From Mesonia hippocampi (GTDB taxonomy: Bacteria; Bacteroidota; Bacteroidia; Flavobacteriales; Flavobacteriaceae): a stretch of 64,000 nt of DNA. The stretch spans positions 186,001 to 250,000 of the forward strand of contig NZ_JACIFO010000001.1 of NCBI RefSeq assembly GCF_014197445.1. The letters run 5' to 3'. Below, piece after piece: positions 26,351 through 34,141 of this stretch. Position numbers and translations under genes: made by a program. Each line of letters begins with the position of its first letter. The stretch's first letter is position 1. The notes under the pieces were generated by a model, which was not told the DNA's origin, did no database searches, and saw nothing but the letters and a program-made list of their open reading frames with translations.

Positions 26351-27232
26351 TTAATCGTGTAAAACCCCAAATTTTCCGGCGTTAAAGTCTGCAAAGGCTT
26401 GTATTATTTCTTGGTGCGTATTCATTACAAAAGGACCATGTGCAGCAATGGGCTCATTTAAAGGTTCGCCACTTAAAACAAGCACAAGCGCATCATTTTT
26501 TGCCGTAATACTAAAGTTTTCTCCGCTATTGTCCAGCAAAGCTAGGTGATCTAAAGCCACTTCGTTATTTTGGTTAATAGTAATATTACCTTCTATTACC
26601 AAAATACAAGTATTGTAATGCTTAGGGAAATTGAAGCTTGCAGAAGCTTCTTTTTTAAGCTTTAGGTTAAACATATTTATTGGACTAAATGTACTTGCAG
26701 CTCCAGTAATATGGTTATAATTTCCTGCTATAATTTCTATTTCGCCAGTTTCATTTGCTAACTTTACCTTAGGGATTTCACTATTTAGTATAGATTGGTA
26801 TTTAGGTAATGTATTCTTATCTTTTTTAGGAAGGTTAACCCAAAGTTGTACCATCTGGAAATCGCCACCTTGTTTACTCCATTCTTTTTCGTGATATTCT
26901 TTATGTAAAATTCCGTTTCCAGCAGTCATCCATTGTACATCACCTTGACTAATAATACCGCCACCTCCAGCGCTATCATGATGGGCAATTTTTCCTTTAT
27001 AAGCTATAGTAACTGTTTCAAAACCTTTATGCGGATGTACACCAACACCTCTAGGGGTTTCTGTAGCCGAAAAATTAAACTTAGAATTATAATCTAACAT
27101 GATAAAAGGATCCATTCTTCTCATCCCTAAACTAGGATGACTAGGGATAAAGTTATGTACCCTAAAAGCATCGCCCACGTAATGTGGTACATTTGGAGCT
27201 ATAATTTGTGTAACGTGTTTTGTATCCATCAT
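26351..27232 (-). CDS. Pirin family protein (bicupin)
   Basis: 293 aa. The N-terminal cupin has the pirin metal ligands in GVGVHPHKGFETVTIAYKG and GILHKEYHE. The C-terminal cupin (INMFNLKLKKEASASFNFPK) is typical. Bacterial pirins include quercetin 2,3-dioxygenases and proteins that modulate central metabolism; the activity here cannot be predicted. It lies 65 nt downstream of the Crp-family regulator on the same strand, which may control it. Confidence 0.88.
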   Translation of the reverse strand: MMDTKHVTQIIAPNVPHYVGDAFRVHNFIPSHPSLGMRRMDPFIMLDYNSKFNFSATETPRGVGVHPHKGFETVTIAYKGKIAHHDSAGGGGIISQGDVQWMTAGNGILHKEYHEKEWSKQGGDFQMVQLWVNLPKKDKNTLPKYQSILNSEIPKVKLANETGEIEIIAGNYNHITGAASTFSPINMFNLKLKKEASASFNFPKHYNTCILVIEGNITINQNNEVALDHLALLDNSGENFSITAKNDALVLVLSGEPLNEPIAAHGPFVMNTHQEIIQAFADFNAGKFGVLHD

Positions 27233-27297
27233 TTTTAATTTTTAGTAAAAATACTACCTATTTAAGGCTTAAAAATTGATGTATGTTAATAAATAGC

Positions 27298-27882
27298 TTA
27301 GCCTTTTTTAGCTAAGTCGTTTCTAATTCGACTTAGGCTTTCTGGGGTAATACCTAAATAAGAAGCAATCATATTTTGTGGGACACGCAACATAATATTG
27401 GGGTAATTTTCTATAAAATCTAAATAACGCTCTTTGGCAGAAGTGCTTAAAAGCATATCTATCCGAATTTGTAAATGCCTAATATGTTTATGTAAAGCAT
27501 TTACGTTAAATTGATTAAAGTTTGGGAATGTATGCGATAGTGTTTCTATAAAATTAGTATCAAATACCATAAGCTCACAATCTTCTATAGCTTGGATATA
27601 ATATCTTGATTTTTGATTGAAATACAAACTTTCTCTATCGGCAATCCACCAGCCTTCCGAGGCGAAAAGTAAAATATGTTCTTTTCCTTTTGCATCTATA
27701 GAGTATTGTTTTAAAAGTCCTTTCTCTACATAAAACAAATGTTTACAAGCCTCATTTTTACGTAAAAGATAATCCTCTTTCTTTAAACGCTTAATTTTAC
27801 TATTTTCGAAAAATGGACATAATTCGTCTTCGTCAATATGAAGGTATTCCGATAAAAATTGGATTAATTTAAGTCCATTCAT
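27298..27882 (-). CDS. Crp/Fnr-family transcriptional regulator
   Basis: 194 aa from the ATG giving MNGLKLIQFL; a longer in-frame start would read into the divergent gene. An N-terminal cyclic-nucleotide-binding beta-roll (RLKKEDYLLRKNEACKHLFY, EHILLFASEGWW) is followed by a helix-turn-helix VPQNMIASYLGITPESLSRIR. There is no Fe-S cysteine set as in Fnr. A 17-bp perfect inverted repeat just upstream may be its own operator. Confidence 0.87.
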   Translation of the reverse strand: MNGLKLIQFLSEYLHIDEDELCPFFENSKIKRLKKEDYLLRKNEACKHLFYVEKGLLKQYSIDAKGKEHILLFASEGWWIADRESLYFNQKSRYYIQAIEDCELMVFDTNFIETLSHTFPNFNQFNVNALHKHIRHLQIRIDMLLSTSAKERYLDFIENYPNIMLRVPQNMIASYLGITPESLSRIRNDLAKKG

Positions 27883-27887
27883 GTTTG

Positions 27888-27904
27888 TTGTTATTTTATA
27901 ACAA
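27888..27904. promoter_or_regulatory. 17-bp palindrome between the Crp gene and the BtuF-like gene
   Basis: TTGTTAT-TTT-ATAACAA, a perfect 7-3-7 inverted repeat, 5 nt upstream of the Crp-family start and 18 nt before the divergent ATG at 27923. It is a plausible operator for both genes. Confidence 0.5.
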
Positions 27905-27922
27905 AATAAAGAAAGTATTTTA

Positions 27923-28687
27923 ATGATACAAGACCAATTAAAAAGAAACCTTTGTATTCCCACTGTTCCTAAACGGATAATCTCGCTGGTGCCTAGCCAA
28001 ACAGAGCTATTGGTAGATTTAGGGCTTAAAGATTACCTCGTAGGTATTACTAAATTTTGTGTACATCCAGTTGAGCTTCGAAAAGAAAAAAGAGTAGTAG
28101 GAGGGACCAAGCAAGTAAATTACGATAAAATAAAAGCCTTATGCCCAGATATTATTTTATGTAATAAAGAAGAAAACACCAAGGAAATGGTTACCGAATT
28201 GGAGAAAATAGCTCCTGTTCATGTGTCTGATATTTACACCATAACAGATGTGTATGCGTTGATAAACCAATATGGAATTCTGTTTGAAGTACAGCCTAAA
28301 GCATCGGAGTTGATAGCGGTAATCCAACACGCGTTTTTAAGATTTTGTGAAGAAGTAAAAACACAGCCAAGTTTAAGGGTAGCATATTTTATATGGAAAA
28401 AACCATGGATGATAGCGGGAAAAAATAATTTTATAGATTATATGTTGTCGGTGTGTAATTATGAGAATTTTTATCAAGGGGAGGAGCGTTATCCAGAAAT
28501 AAACTTAGAAGGATTAGAAAATAAAGTAGATATGGTATTTTTATCCTCAGAGCCTTATCCTTTTTCCGAAGCTCATTTTTTATGTTTTCCTGAAAATTTG
28601 CAAGTAAAATTGGTAGATGGAGAGTTTTTTAGTTGGTACGGTTCGCGCTTGCAATATGCTTTTAATTACTTTAGGACTTTACGGTAA
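27923..28687 (+). CDS. BtuF-like helical-backbone metal receptor (cobalamin/metal binding)
   Basis: 254 aa. The fold of class III periplasmic binding proteins: RIISLVPSQTELLVDLGLKDYLVGITKFC, CPDIILCNKEEN, and a long backbone helix in the middle. No signal peptide is visible, which is common for flavobacterial members and leaves location open. Likely ligands are cobalamin or chelated metal. It is divergent from the Crp-family gene. No ABC permease or ATPase is near. Confidence 0.8.
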   Translation: MIQDQLKRNLCIPTVPKRIISLVPSQTELLVDLGLKDYLVGITKFCVHPVELRKEKRVVGGTKQVNYDKIKALCPDIILCNKEENTKEMVTELEKIAPVHVSDIYTITDVYALINQYGILFEVQPKASELIAVIQHAFLRFCEEVKTQPSLRVAYFIWKKPWMIAGKNNFIDYMLSVCNYENFYQGEERYPEINLEGLENKVDMVFLSSEPYPFSEAHFLCFPENLQVKLVDGEFFSWYGSRLQYAFNYFRTLR

Positions 28688-28690
28688 AAT

Positions 28691-28722
28691 AAAAGAGCCA
28701 TAGTAAACTATAGCTCTTTTTT
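28691..28722 (+). terminator. Terminator of the BtuF-like gene
   Basis: AAAAGAGC-C-ATAG / CTAT-A-GCTCTTTT stem with one mismatch and a run of six T, directly after the stop codon. Confidence 0.82.
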
Positions 28723-28835
28723 GACTTAACCCAAATAATTTTATGTATGAGATACCCTAAATCTCGATGCAAATATGAGGCAGTTTTACTTTTTTTAGGT
28801 TACCTAAACATTAGCTTTAGGTTATACCTACGTAA

Positions 28836-29549
28836 TTAATCTTGTAGGGCAAATACTTTTTTAAGTAAATCTGAGGTACGCGAGTTAATGTTTTCTCGGA
28901 TATCTTTTTCTTCTACAGCAATCATTTTATACACGCCGTTTAAGGCTTCTTGTGTTACGTAATCGGTTAAATTAGGGTTTACATTGTTGGTTAGCGGGAT
29001 GTTGTTGTAACGTTCTATGATATTGCTCCAAATCTCGTTAGCTCCAACTTTGGCAAAAGAGTTTTCAATTACAGGTTTAAATTTATTGTAAAGTTCTGTA
29101 TTTGTTTTTTCTTCAAGGTATTGTGTGGCTGCATTATTTTGCCCTAAAAGAATGTTTTTAGCGTCATTTATACTCATTTCCTGAATGGCGTTTACAAAGA
29201 TAGGCGTTGCTTCTTTTACGGCTTCTTCTGCGGTATGGTTTAGTGCTTCAATTCCTTTATCGGCAAGGCTTCCTAACCCAATGTCTCGTAATACATTTTC
29301 TACTTTTTGTAATTCTTCAGGAAGGGCTATTTTTACCAAAGGGTTGTTATAAAAACCGTTTTTTTGAGTGAGCTTTTGCACTTGATCGTCTATTCCTTTA
29401 GTAAGTGCCTCTTTAAGTCCGTTAGCAATTTGTTCATTACCAAGAGGTGCGTTTTGCTCTATTTCAGGAAGATTTTCTGCAATTTGTTGTAGTTCTGCAC
29501 AAGCAGTTGTGCTTAAAATTAAGCCGATAAGAAGTGTTTTTTTTAACAT
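28836..29549 (-). CDS. DUF4197 lipoprotein
   Basis: 237 aa from the ATG giving MLKKTLLIGLILSTTACAEL (lipobox Cys 17). The mature part is helical and matches DUF4197: IANGLKEALTKGIDDQVQKL, YNNPLVKIALPEEL, AVEEKDIRENINSRTSDLLKKVF. No known activity. It is probably monocistronic. The promoter region carries TATTTTTG and an 8-bp inverted repeat. Confidence 0.85.
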   Translation of the reverse strand: MLKKTLLIGLILSTTACAELQQIAENLPEIEQNAPLGNEQIANGLKEALTKGIDDQVQKLTQKNGFYNNPLVKIALPEELQKVENVLRDIGLGSLADKGIEALNHTAEEAVKEATPIFVNAIQEMSINDAKNILLGQNNAATQYLEEKTNTELYNKFKPVIENSFAKVGANEIWSNIIERYNNIPLTNNVNPNLTDYVTQEALNGVYKMIAVEEKDIRENINSRTSDLLKKVFALQD

Positions 29550-29553
29550 AAGA

Positions 29554-29604
29554 ATGGTGTTTTTTTTATTTTTTTCAAAAATAAGCAACTTTCCGAAACA
29601 CCAT
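29554..29604 (-). promoter_or_regulatory. Inverted repeat around the DUF4197 promoter
   Basis: ATGGTGTT (29554-29561) and AACACCAT (29597-29604) flank a TATTTTTG box read on the minus strand. It could be an operator or a leader hairpin; it may be chance. Confidence 0.25.
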
Positions 29605-29741
29605 CTTAATTCTTTCTTTAAAATAATAGTGTTTGGTTGCTCTAGGTTTAAGTTGCTTAGCGCGAATCTTCTGAGAAAATAGAGCCTTGTATATGGTTAG
29701 TCTTTATCATCTTGAGCTAAAAAATAGTGTAGGCTTAGGTA

Positions 29742-30908
29742 TTAATCATCAAGTCCGAGTGTCATTTTGGCTATCGCTATCTCTTTATGATTTCCCGTAT
29801 TTTTCCCCATAACATCGGATAATTTTACTGCTTGATGGAATTCTCCTTTGGGGGAACTCTTCACATTGGTTAATTTAATAACCATATTAAGAGGTGTGGC
29901 TCCCACGTCGTTACTAAAAAAAGTTCCTATGCCATAAGTGTCGTGTAAGCGATTGCTTACGTGATTTTTGATGCGTTTTACAGCTTCAAGATTTAAAGAA
30001 TCACTAAATACTACCGTTTTAGACTCCGTTTCTATACGATTTTGTTTATAAAAATCGAGCGTTTTATCAATAAACGCTATTGGGTCGCCACTATCGCATC
30101 GTAAGCCATCAAATAACTTTGCTTGTTTTAAGCTAAAAGACTCAAAGAAAGAGTCTGTGGTGTAAGTGTCGGTTAAAGTTATCCCTAGGCTTCCTCCAAA
30201 AACTTCAACCCAAGCTTCTAGCGCTTTCATATTAGCAGCCCTATACCCATAAAGAGCTCCGTGGTACATAAACCATTCGTGAGGCATTGTTCCTATTGGT
30301 GTTGTATTATGTCGCATAGCCAAATAGAGGTTACTTGTACCCTTAAAGAACTGTCCGGAATTTGATTTTAAGCAGCTTATAACACGGTCTTGTACTTCGA
30401 AAGAAAAGCGTCTTCGCGTTCCGAACTCAGAATAATCGGCACCAATTTCGGCCAATTTTTTAGCTTTAGGAATAGCTCTAGCCTCTATATCTGTAGGTGT
30501 GGTAGCAGTCATTTGAAAATACAATTCAGAAATAATAGCCATTAATGGCACCTCCCAAAGCACCGTTCTGTACCAATATCCCTCAATAGAGATCGATAGT
30601 TCTCCTTCTTCTGATAAACTTACCGATACTTCGCTTGAATCATATCTATAGCCTTCAAGAAAATCGATAAAAACAGGATCAAAGAAATAACATTTCTTTT
30701 CCATAAAACGTTTTTCTTCTCTAGTCATCTTCAATGACTCCATATTTACTAACTCTTCTTTTAAACGCGCTGCAAAACCTTCAGGAAAACATGTATCTCC
30801 TCTATTTATAAACTCATATTTCACATAAGACCAAGGGTAAAGTCGCTGTATGGCATACATTACCGAGAATTTATAAAGATCGTTATCCGTGAAGTATTTA
30901 ATTATCAT
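29742..30908 (-). CDS. pncB: Nicotinate phosphoribosyltransferase
   Basis: 388 aa, standard PncB length. It begins with the family pattern YFTDNDLYKFSVMYAIQRLYP and carries FGTRRRFSFE, GTSNLYLA, a regulatory His in MPHEWF, and KLFDGLRCDSGDPIAF with FSDSLN for PRPP binding. It makes nicotinate mononucleotide from nicotinate in NAD salvage. It is monocistronic; an inverted repeat lies in its upstream region. Confidence 0.94.
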   Translation of the reverse strand: MIIKYFTDNDLYKFSVMYAIQRLYPWSYVKYEFINRGDTCFPEGFAARLKEELVNMESLKMTREEKRFMEKKCYFFDPVFIDFLEGYRYDSSEVSVSLSEEGELSISIEGYWYRTVLWEVPLMAIISELYFQMTATTPTDIEARAIPKAKKLAEIGADYSEFGTRRRFSFEVQDRVISCLKSNSGQFFKGTSNLYLAMRHNTTPIGTMPHEWFMYHGALYGYRAANMKALEAWVEVFGGSLGITLTDTYTTDSFFESFSLKQAKLFDGLRCDSGDPIAFIDKTLDFYKQNRIETESKTVVFSDSLNLEAVKRIKNHVSNRLHDTYGIGTFFSNDVGATPLNMVIKLTNVKSSPKGEFHQAVKLSDVMGKNTGNHKEIAIAKMTLGLDD

Positions 30909-30941
30909 CTCTATTTTGTTTTTTATTTACATTGTTTCCTT

Positions 30942-30997
30942 TTCAGGTAATTATTGTTAAAAATAATATATTGTCCTGTTTTGTATATTTACCTGAA
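30942..30997 (-). promoter_or_regulatory. Inverted repeat upstream of pncB
   Basis: TTCAGGTAA (30942-30950) and TTACCTGAA (30989-30997) are perfect inverted copies 38 nt apart, with AT-rich sequence between. Their place before an NAD-salvage gene suggests operator sites for an NAD-responsive repressor; this is inference only. Confidence 0.35.
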
Positions 30998-31038
30998 TGA
31001 TTGTTTTATAGAAAGCTAGTGTTTTTAGCATACTAATA

Positions 31039-31497
31039 TTAATGCATACAGCCTATGTAAATGTTAGATTTTATGAGGTATGCATTGTTGTTGGTTAGTA
31101 AAACTTTATCAAGGTGTTTTTTTGCTTCATCTTTACTTTCAAATATCCCCGTTATTAGCGCTAATGTTTTTTCGGTAGTTGTTGGGGTGTAGAAGTTAAG
31201 GTACTCGATGCTTAAACTTTCTGAAGGAAATCTTCTAGGGAAATATTGTCCTGCATACAGCTCATCTTCATCATCTTCGGCTAAGCAAATTAGGTCTTTC
31301 TCGGCATTATATCCGCGCCCCATGGTGTCTATTTTTATATTAAGCTCTGTTTGCAAATTAACCATCTTATTTTTTAGGCTTTTATAGTTTACAGCGGTAT
31401 CCGCCACGCTTATATAAAAATCGGCATAATCTTCCTGTTGGGCAAGTAGGTAGATAGGTGATAAGAGTAAGCTAAGAAGTAAAAGTGTTTTTTTCAT
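31039..31497 (-). CDS. Exported hypothetical protein with SPOR-like end
   Basis: 152 aa. Signal peptide MKKTLLLLSLLLSPIYLLAQ, then an acidic, Tyr-rich body. The C-terminal part ALITGIFESKDEAKKHLDKVL...AYLIKSN recalls a SPOR-like repeat fold, but the match is weak. Not recognised otherwise. No evident partner. Confidence 0.6.
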   Translation of the reverse strand: MKKTLLLLSLLLSPIYLLAQQEDYADFYISVADTAVNYKSLKNKMVNLQTELNIKIDTMGRGYNAEKDLICLAEDDEDELYAGQYFPRRFPSESLSIEYLNFYTPTTTEKTLALITGIFESKDEAKKHLDKVLLTNNNAYLIKSNIYIGCMH

Positions 31498-31595
31498 TAT
31501 ACAGGACTTAGTTTATAGCTAAACTAAAAAAAGTGAAGCTTTAATTAAAGGAATTAGGTATAATTGTTTTGTTTATGAGTTGTTCTTAAGGCTAA

Positions 31596-32342
31596 TTAAT
31601 ATTCGTTTCCATCTATATCGATATAAACGGTTTTCCCTTCTATGGTTTCTGCTTTAGCTAGGTAGTAGGTAAAATCTTCGATTTTCTTGTATTTAGGAGG
31701 ACTTACTTCTAGGATTCCGTAGCAATTATTTCTTTTCGTTTTAATGTAATTGTAGAAATTAGAAAAATTAAGCTCGTCATAATAAATGTTAGGATTATTA
31801 GCGGTAGTGTATTTTCCGTTTTTGATTAAGATGAGCATTTCTGGATTGGCAGAGGTGATTCCTACGCTAAAATTTCCAGAATAATTAAAATCATTTTTTC
31901 CGTTGATAAATAAAACTTTATCGGCAATCTCTTTGCTTATTGTGTTAATTTTTTCTGGTGGGAATTTATTTTTACTGTCAAAAAAAATTTCGTCACGATA
32001 AATTTCAAAATGGTTTTGGGTTTCTTTTATGCTTAATACATATTCGGGTACGGTGCCACATACATAAAAAATATCCTCTACATTATTTTTTATAGTCCCT
32101 TTATTATTGATGTAAAACAGTTGGTTTTTTTTTGTTAACACCTGATAATAAGCGTTAATCTGTTTGGTGAATTTTAAGTTTTTATACTTTTTTCCTGTCT
32201 GTTTTATATGAAGTTTATATTTTTTAGTCTTATTATTTTGCTTTAGTAAAATATATTCAGACTCGGTGATAACTGTATTTTTTTCCTGTGCCGATAAAGT
32301 TATCGAGAAACAAATGATAAGAAGTGCTAAAAGGTTTTTCAT
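31596..32342 (-). CDS. Exported hypothetical protein
   Basis: 248 aa from the ATG giving MKNLLALLIICFSITLSAQE, a clean signal peptide; an upstream in-frame start would add a second hydrophobic stretch and is less likely. The mature part is lysine/tyrosine-rich with short beta-like segments (AYYQVLTKKNQLFYINNKG, KTVYIDIDGNEY) reminiscent of WG-type repeats. Not recognised. Element B lies just upstream of it. Confidence 0.6.
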   Translation of the reverse strand: MKNLLALLIICFSITLSAQEKNTVITESEYILLKQNNKTKKYKLHIKQTGKKYKNLKFTKQINAYYQVLTKKNQLFYINNKGTIKNNVEDIFYVCGTVPEYVLSIKETQNHFEIYRDEIFFDSKNKFPPEKINTISKEIADKVLFINGKNDFNYSGNFSVGITSANPEMLILIKNGKYTTANNPNIYYDELNFSNFYNYIKTKRNNCYGILEVSPPKYKKIEDFTYYLAKAETIEGKTVYIDIDGNEY

Positions 32343-32388
32343 GGTGTTTTTATTGGTTAGGCAATAATATGTTATCAATAACAATACC

Positions 32389-32456
32389 ATAAATAGTTGA
32401 GAGGCGAACTCCGTACCTATTTAGGTGCGGAGCCGTTTATTTGATTGGGTGTAGGC
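32389..32456 (-). repeat. Element B, locus 2 copy (palindromic)
   Basis: Read on the minus strand it matches the locus 1 copy from GCCTACA through the 22-bp palindrome (ACCTA-AA-TAGGT centre) to TTCGCCTCTCAA and TATTTAT. It begins 2 nt after the stop codon of the DUF6169-like gene. Confidence 0.8.
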
Positions 32457-32458
32457 TT

Positions 32459-32920
32459 TTATTTTTCTGTGGATTTTAAGTCTTTTTCTATCTTAAGTAA
32501 TAATTTGAAATTTTCTTTATGACAAATTAAGGAAGTATAATGATGTCCATTTTCAGGGTCATTTATTTTTATAGGTTTTTCTATGAAATCTTGTGAGTTT
32601 ATTTTCTCAAAAATTCTAGAAAATAGTTTACTCCTAAATTCCTGCGGAGTTATTTTTCGCTTCCTATTATTTCTTATAGTTATATTTGAGGTGTCACAGT
32701 AATAATATAATATCACATTATTCTCATTCAAATAATCCAATATTAATTGTGAAAATCTAAAAAATGTTTTTAAACTATTAATAGGAGTAATATCATCCAT
32801 CAAGATGATAGAAACATCAATTATTACAATTCCATAATCTCTGGGAGTATTACAAAATTCCTTAAAAACAATTAGGTATTTGTAACCCTCATCAGTTATT
32901 AAAGGAATCTCTTTTTCCAA
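32459..32920 (-). CDS. DUF6169-like protein
   Basis: 153 aa. The segment ILYYYCDTSNITIRNNRKRKI...FSRIF...PENGHHYTSLICHKEN matches my memory of DUF6169 (Y-x-CD-S...R-RKF...D-x-G--YISLI). Function unknown. It follows a 43-aa gene by 12 nt and is followed at once by element B, so the two genes are the whole cargo of this accessory unit. The two-gene layout of tiny basic protein plus ~150-aa protein recalls toxin-antitoxin pairs, but nothing in the sequence proves it. Confidence 0.65.
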   Translation of the reverse strand: MEKEIPLITDEGYKYLIVFKEFCNTPRDYGIVIIDVSIILMDDITPINSLKTFFRFSQLILDYLNENNVILYYYCDTSNITIRNNRKRKITPQEFRSKLFSRIFEKINSQDFIEKPIKINDPENGHHYTSLICHKENFKLLLKIEKDLKSTEK

Positions 32921-32932
32921 TATTAAAAGTAC

Positions 32933-33064
32933 TTATTTTGGAAAGTATAATTCTTTGTTTGAACGGTATTCAGACTTTCGTTCTTGCTTTTTAGAGCGTA
33001 AATCTCTTACAAACTCGAGTAACTCTTTAGAGGGTTTCGATATGTGAAGTCTTTTAGTTTTCAT
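32933..33064 (-). CDS. Small basic protein upstream of the DUF6169-like gene
   Basis: 43 aa beginning MKTKRLHISKPSKELLEFVR and rich in Lys/Arg, with one amphipathic helix (~11-30). It ends 12 nt before the DUF6169-like gene. Its ATG lies 68 nt after element A. No family recognised. Coding is supported by the tight spacing and the position right after the shared leader, not by homology. Confidence 0.55.
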   Translation of the reverse strand: MKTKRLHISKPSKELLEFVRDLRSKKQERKSEYRSNKELYFPK

Positions 33065-33132
33065 ATTGCAAATGTATAAATGTATTCATAACTAAACAAA
33101 TATTATTCTATATATCTGTTTTTCAGCTTGCT
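33065..33132 (-). other. 68-nt leader between element A and the 43-aa gene
   Basis: Same length as the leader in locus 1 but different in sequence. It contains TTG-N20-TACATTTG (33099-33069), yet that box ends only 4 nt before the ATG, so the upstream TATATTTG at 33190-33197 may be the real -7 element. Confidence 0.4.
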
Positions 33133-33160
33133 CACAACGCCCTGACGGATATGGCGATTT
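33133..33160 (-). repeat. Element A, locus 2 copy
   Basis: 28 bp, one mismatch to 10569-10596. Here the element is also the right arm of a small hairpin (CAACGC ... GCGTTG read on the minus strand). About 30 nt farther upstream the two loci again share an AAAGTTAT...ATATTTGA stretch. Confidence 0.8.
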
Positions 33161-33189
33161 GCGTTGAAGTGTGAACTTCAATATTCTCT

Positions 33190-33197
33190 CAAATATA
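33190..33197 (-). promoter_or_regulatory. Putative -7 box ahead of element A, locus 2
   Basis: TATATTTG on the minus strand, at the position matching the promoter of locus 1 (10543-10550). No clean TTG is seen at -33. It would give a ~120-nt leader containing element A. Confidence 0.35.
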
Positions 33198-33302
33198 GAT
33201 AACTTTTTAACAGTAAATACTTAATTACATATTGTATTTCACTGTTTTTACAAAGTACTTTGAAGGTGCTTCTAGTTTATGCCCAATGTTTTTATAAGAA
33301 AT

Positions 33303-33346
33303 ATTGGACACACCTTGGAGGTACATTGGACTCACCTTGTACTTAC
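33303..33346. repeat. Tandem 22-bp repeat, two units
   Basis: ATTGGACACACCTTGGAGGT.. and ATTGGACTCACCTTGTACTT.. lie end to end in the non-coding gap before the tRNA gene. No ORF of note covers them. Confidence 0.6.
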
Positions 33347-33476
33347 CTAAGGTTTTATAAAGATACTAAAACCCAGAAAATGTTCTTGAGCTCTCCCAAG
33401 ATGGCACAAATCTGACACAGCTTTTAAATGAAATAAGCCTTAATTATCATGTATTAGACAATTAAGGCTTATGCAG

Positions 33477-33550
33477 TAGCGAGAACGAGATTTGAACTCG
33501 TGACCTCCGGGTTATGAATCCGACGCTCTAACCAACTGAGCTACCTCGCC
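33477..33550 (-). tRNA. tRNA-Met (anticodon CAT)
   Basis: 74 nt with a full cloverleaf: acceptor GGCGAGG pairing TCTCGCT with two G-T wobbles, D-arm TAGCTCAGTTGGTTAGAGC, anticodon loop TTCATAA, T-arm ACGAG-TTCAAAT-CTCGT, discriminator A. CCA is not encoded. Elongator Met is the likeliest identity; a CAT tRNA modified to read Ile (AUA) cannot be wholly excluded by eye. Confidence 0.93.
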
Positions 33551-33679
33551 ATTTTCACGGCTGCAAATATAATGTTATTTTAGATTCTACCAAATAAGTT
33601 TTAAAAAATAAATTTCATTTTTTTTTTTAAATCTAAACAAAGAATACATATATTGCCTTACAATCAAAAAAGTAAGTAT

Positions 33680-34066
33680 ATGAATGCGAAAATTAAATAC
33701 GAGATGGAATTTCCTATTCAGGCGTCGCCATCATTGTTATATCAATACATATCAACTCCTTCTGGTTTAAGTGAGTGGTTTGCTGATAATGTGAATTCTA
33801 GAGGAGAAATTTTTACTTTTTTATGGGAAGGTAGCGAGGAGCAAGCCAAATTACTAAGTAAAAAAAGTGATGAGCGTATAAAATTACGCTGGTTGGATGA
33901 TGATGATAACAACTTTTTTGAAATGCGTATTCAAGTAGATGAAATCACAAAAGATGTTTCTTTGATGATTACCGATTTTGCCGATGATGAAGATGATGTT
34001 AGTGAAGGGAAGATGCTTTGGGAAAACATGATATCAGATTTAAAACATGTGTTAGGCTCTGCTTAA
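33680..34066 (+). CDS. START-like (SRPBCC) domain protein
   Basis: 128 aa from the ATG giving MNAKIKYEMEFPIQASPSLLY; a TTG nine codons upstream is possible but less fitting. The START/AHSA1-like fold is recognisable by YISTPSGLSEWFADNV and the closing helix WENMISDLKHVLG. Flavobacteria keep this small protein next to a class IV aminotransferase. Ligand unknown. Confidence 0.85.
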   Translation: MNAKIKYEMEFPIQASPSLLYQYISTPSGLSEWFADNVNSRGEIFTFLWEGSEEQAKLLSKKSDERIKLRWLDDDDNNFFEMRIQVDEITKDVSLMITDFADDEDDVSEGKMLWENMISDLKHVLGSA

Positions 34067-34090
34067 AAAATAGTAAACAAATAAAACAAC

Positions 34091-34115
34091 ACCTCGGTTT
34101 TAATCGAGGTTTTCT
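34091..34115 (+). terminator. Terminator of the START-like gene
   Basis: ACCTCG / CGAGGT stem with an 8-nt loop and TTTTCTT tail, 24 nt after the stop codon. Confidence 0.75.
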
Positions 34116-34141
34116 TGTATATATAATACTTTAGTTATCTT

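Noticed and set aside
28740-28830. Riboswitch or RNA element with TTAGGTTACCTAA palindromes
   Set aside because: It lies between convergent gene ends and is short; no known class fits.
33069-33097. TTG-N20-TACATTTG as the main promoter of the 43-aa gene
   Set aside because: The -7 box ends 4 nt before the ATG, so transcription would start at or inside the gene; leaderless expression is possible but not preferred.
33230-33470. Degenerate gene before tRNA-Met
   Set aside because: Translation of both strands gives frequent stops and no recognisable family; only a tandem 22-bp repeat is supported.
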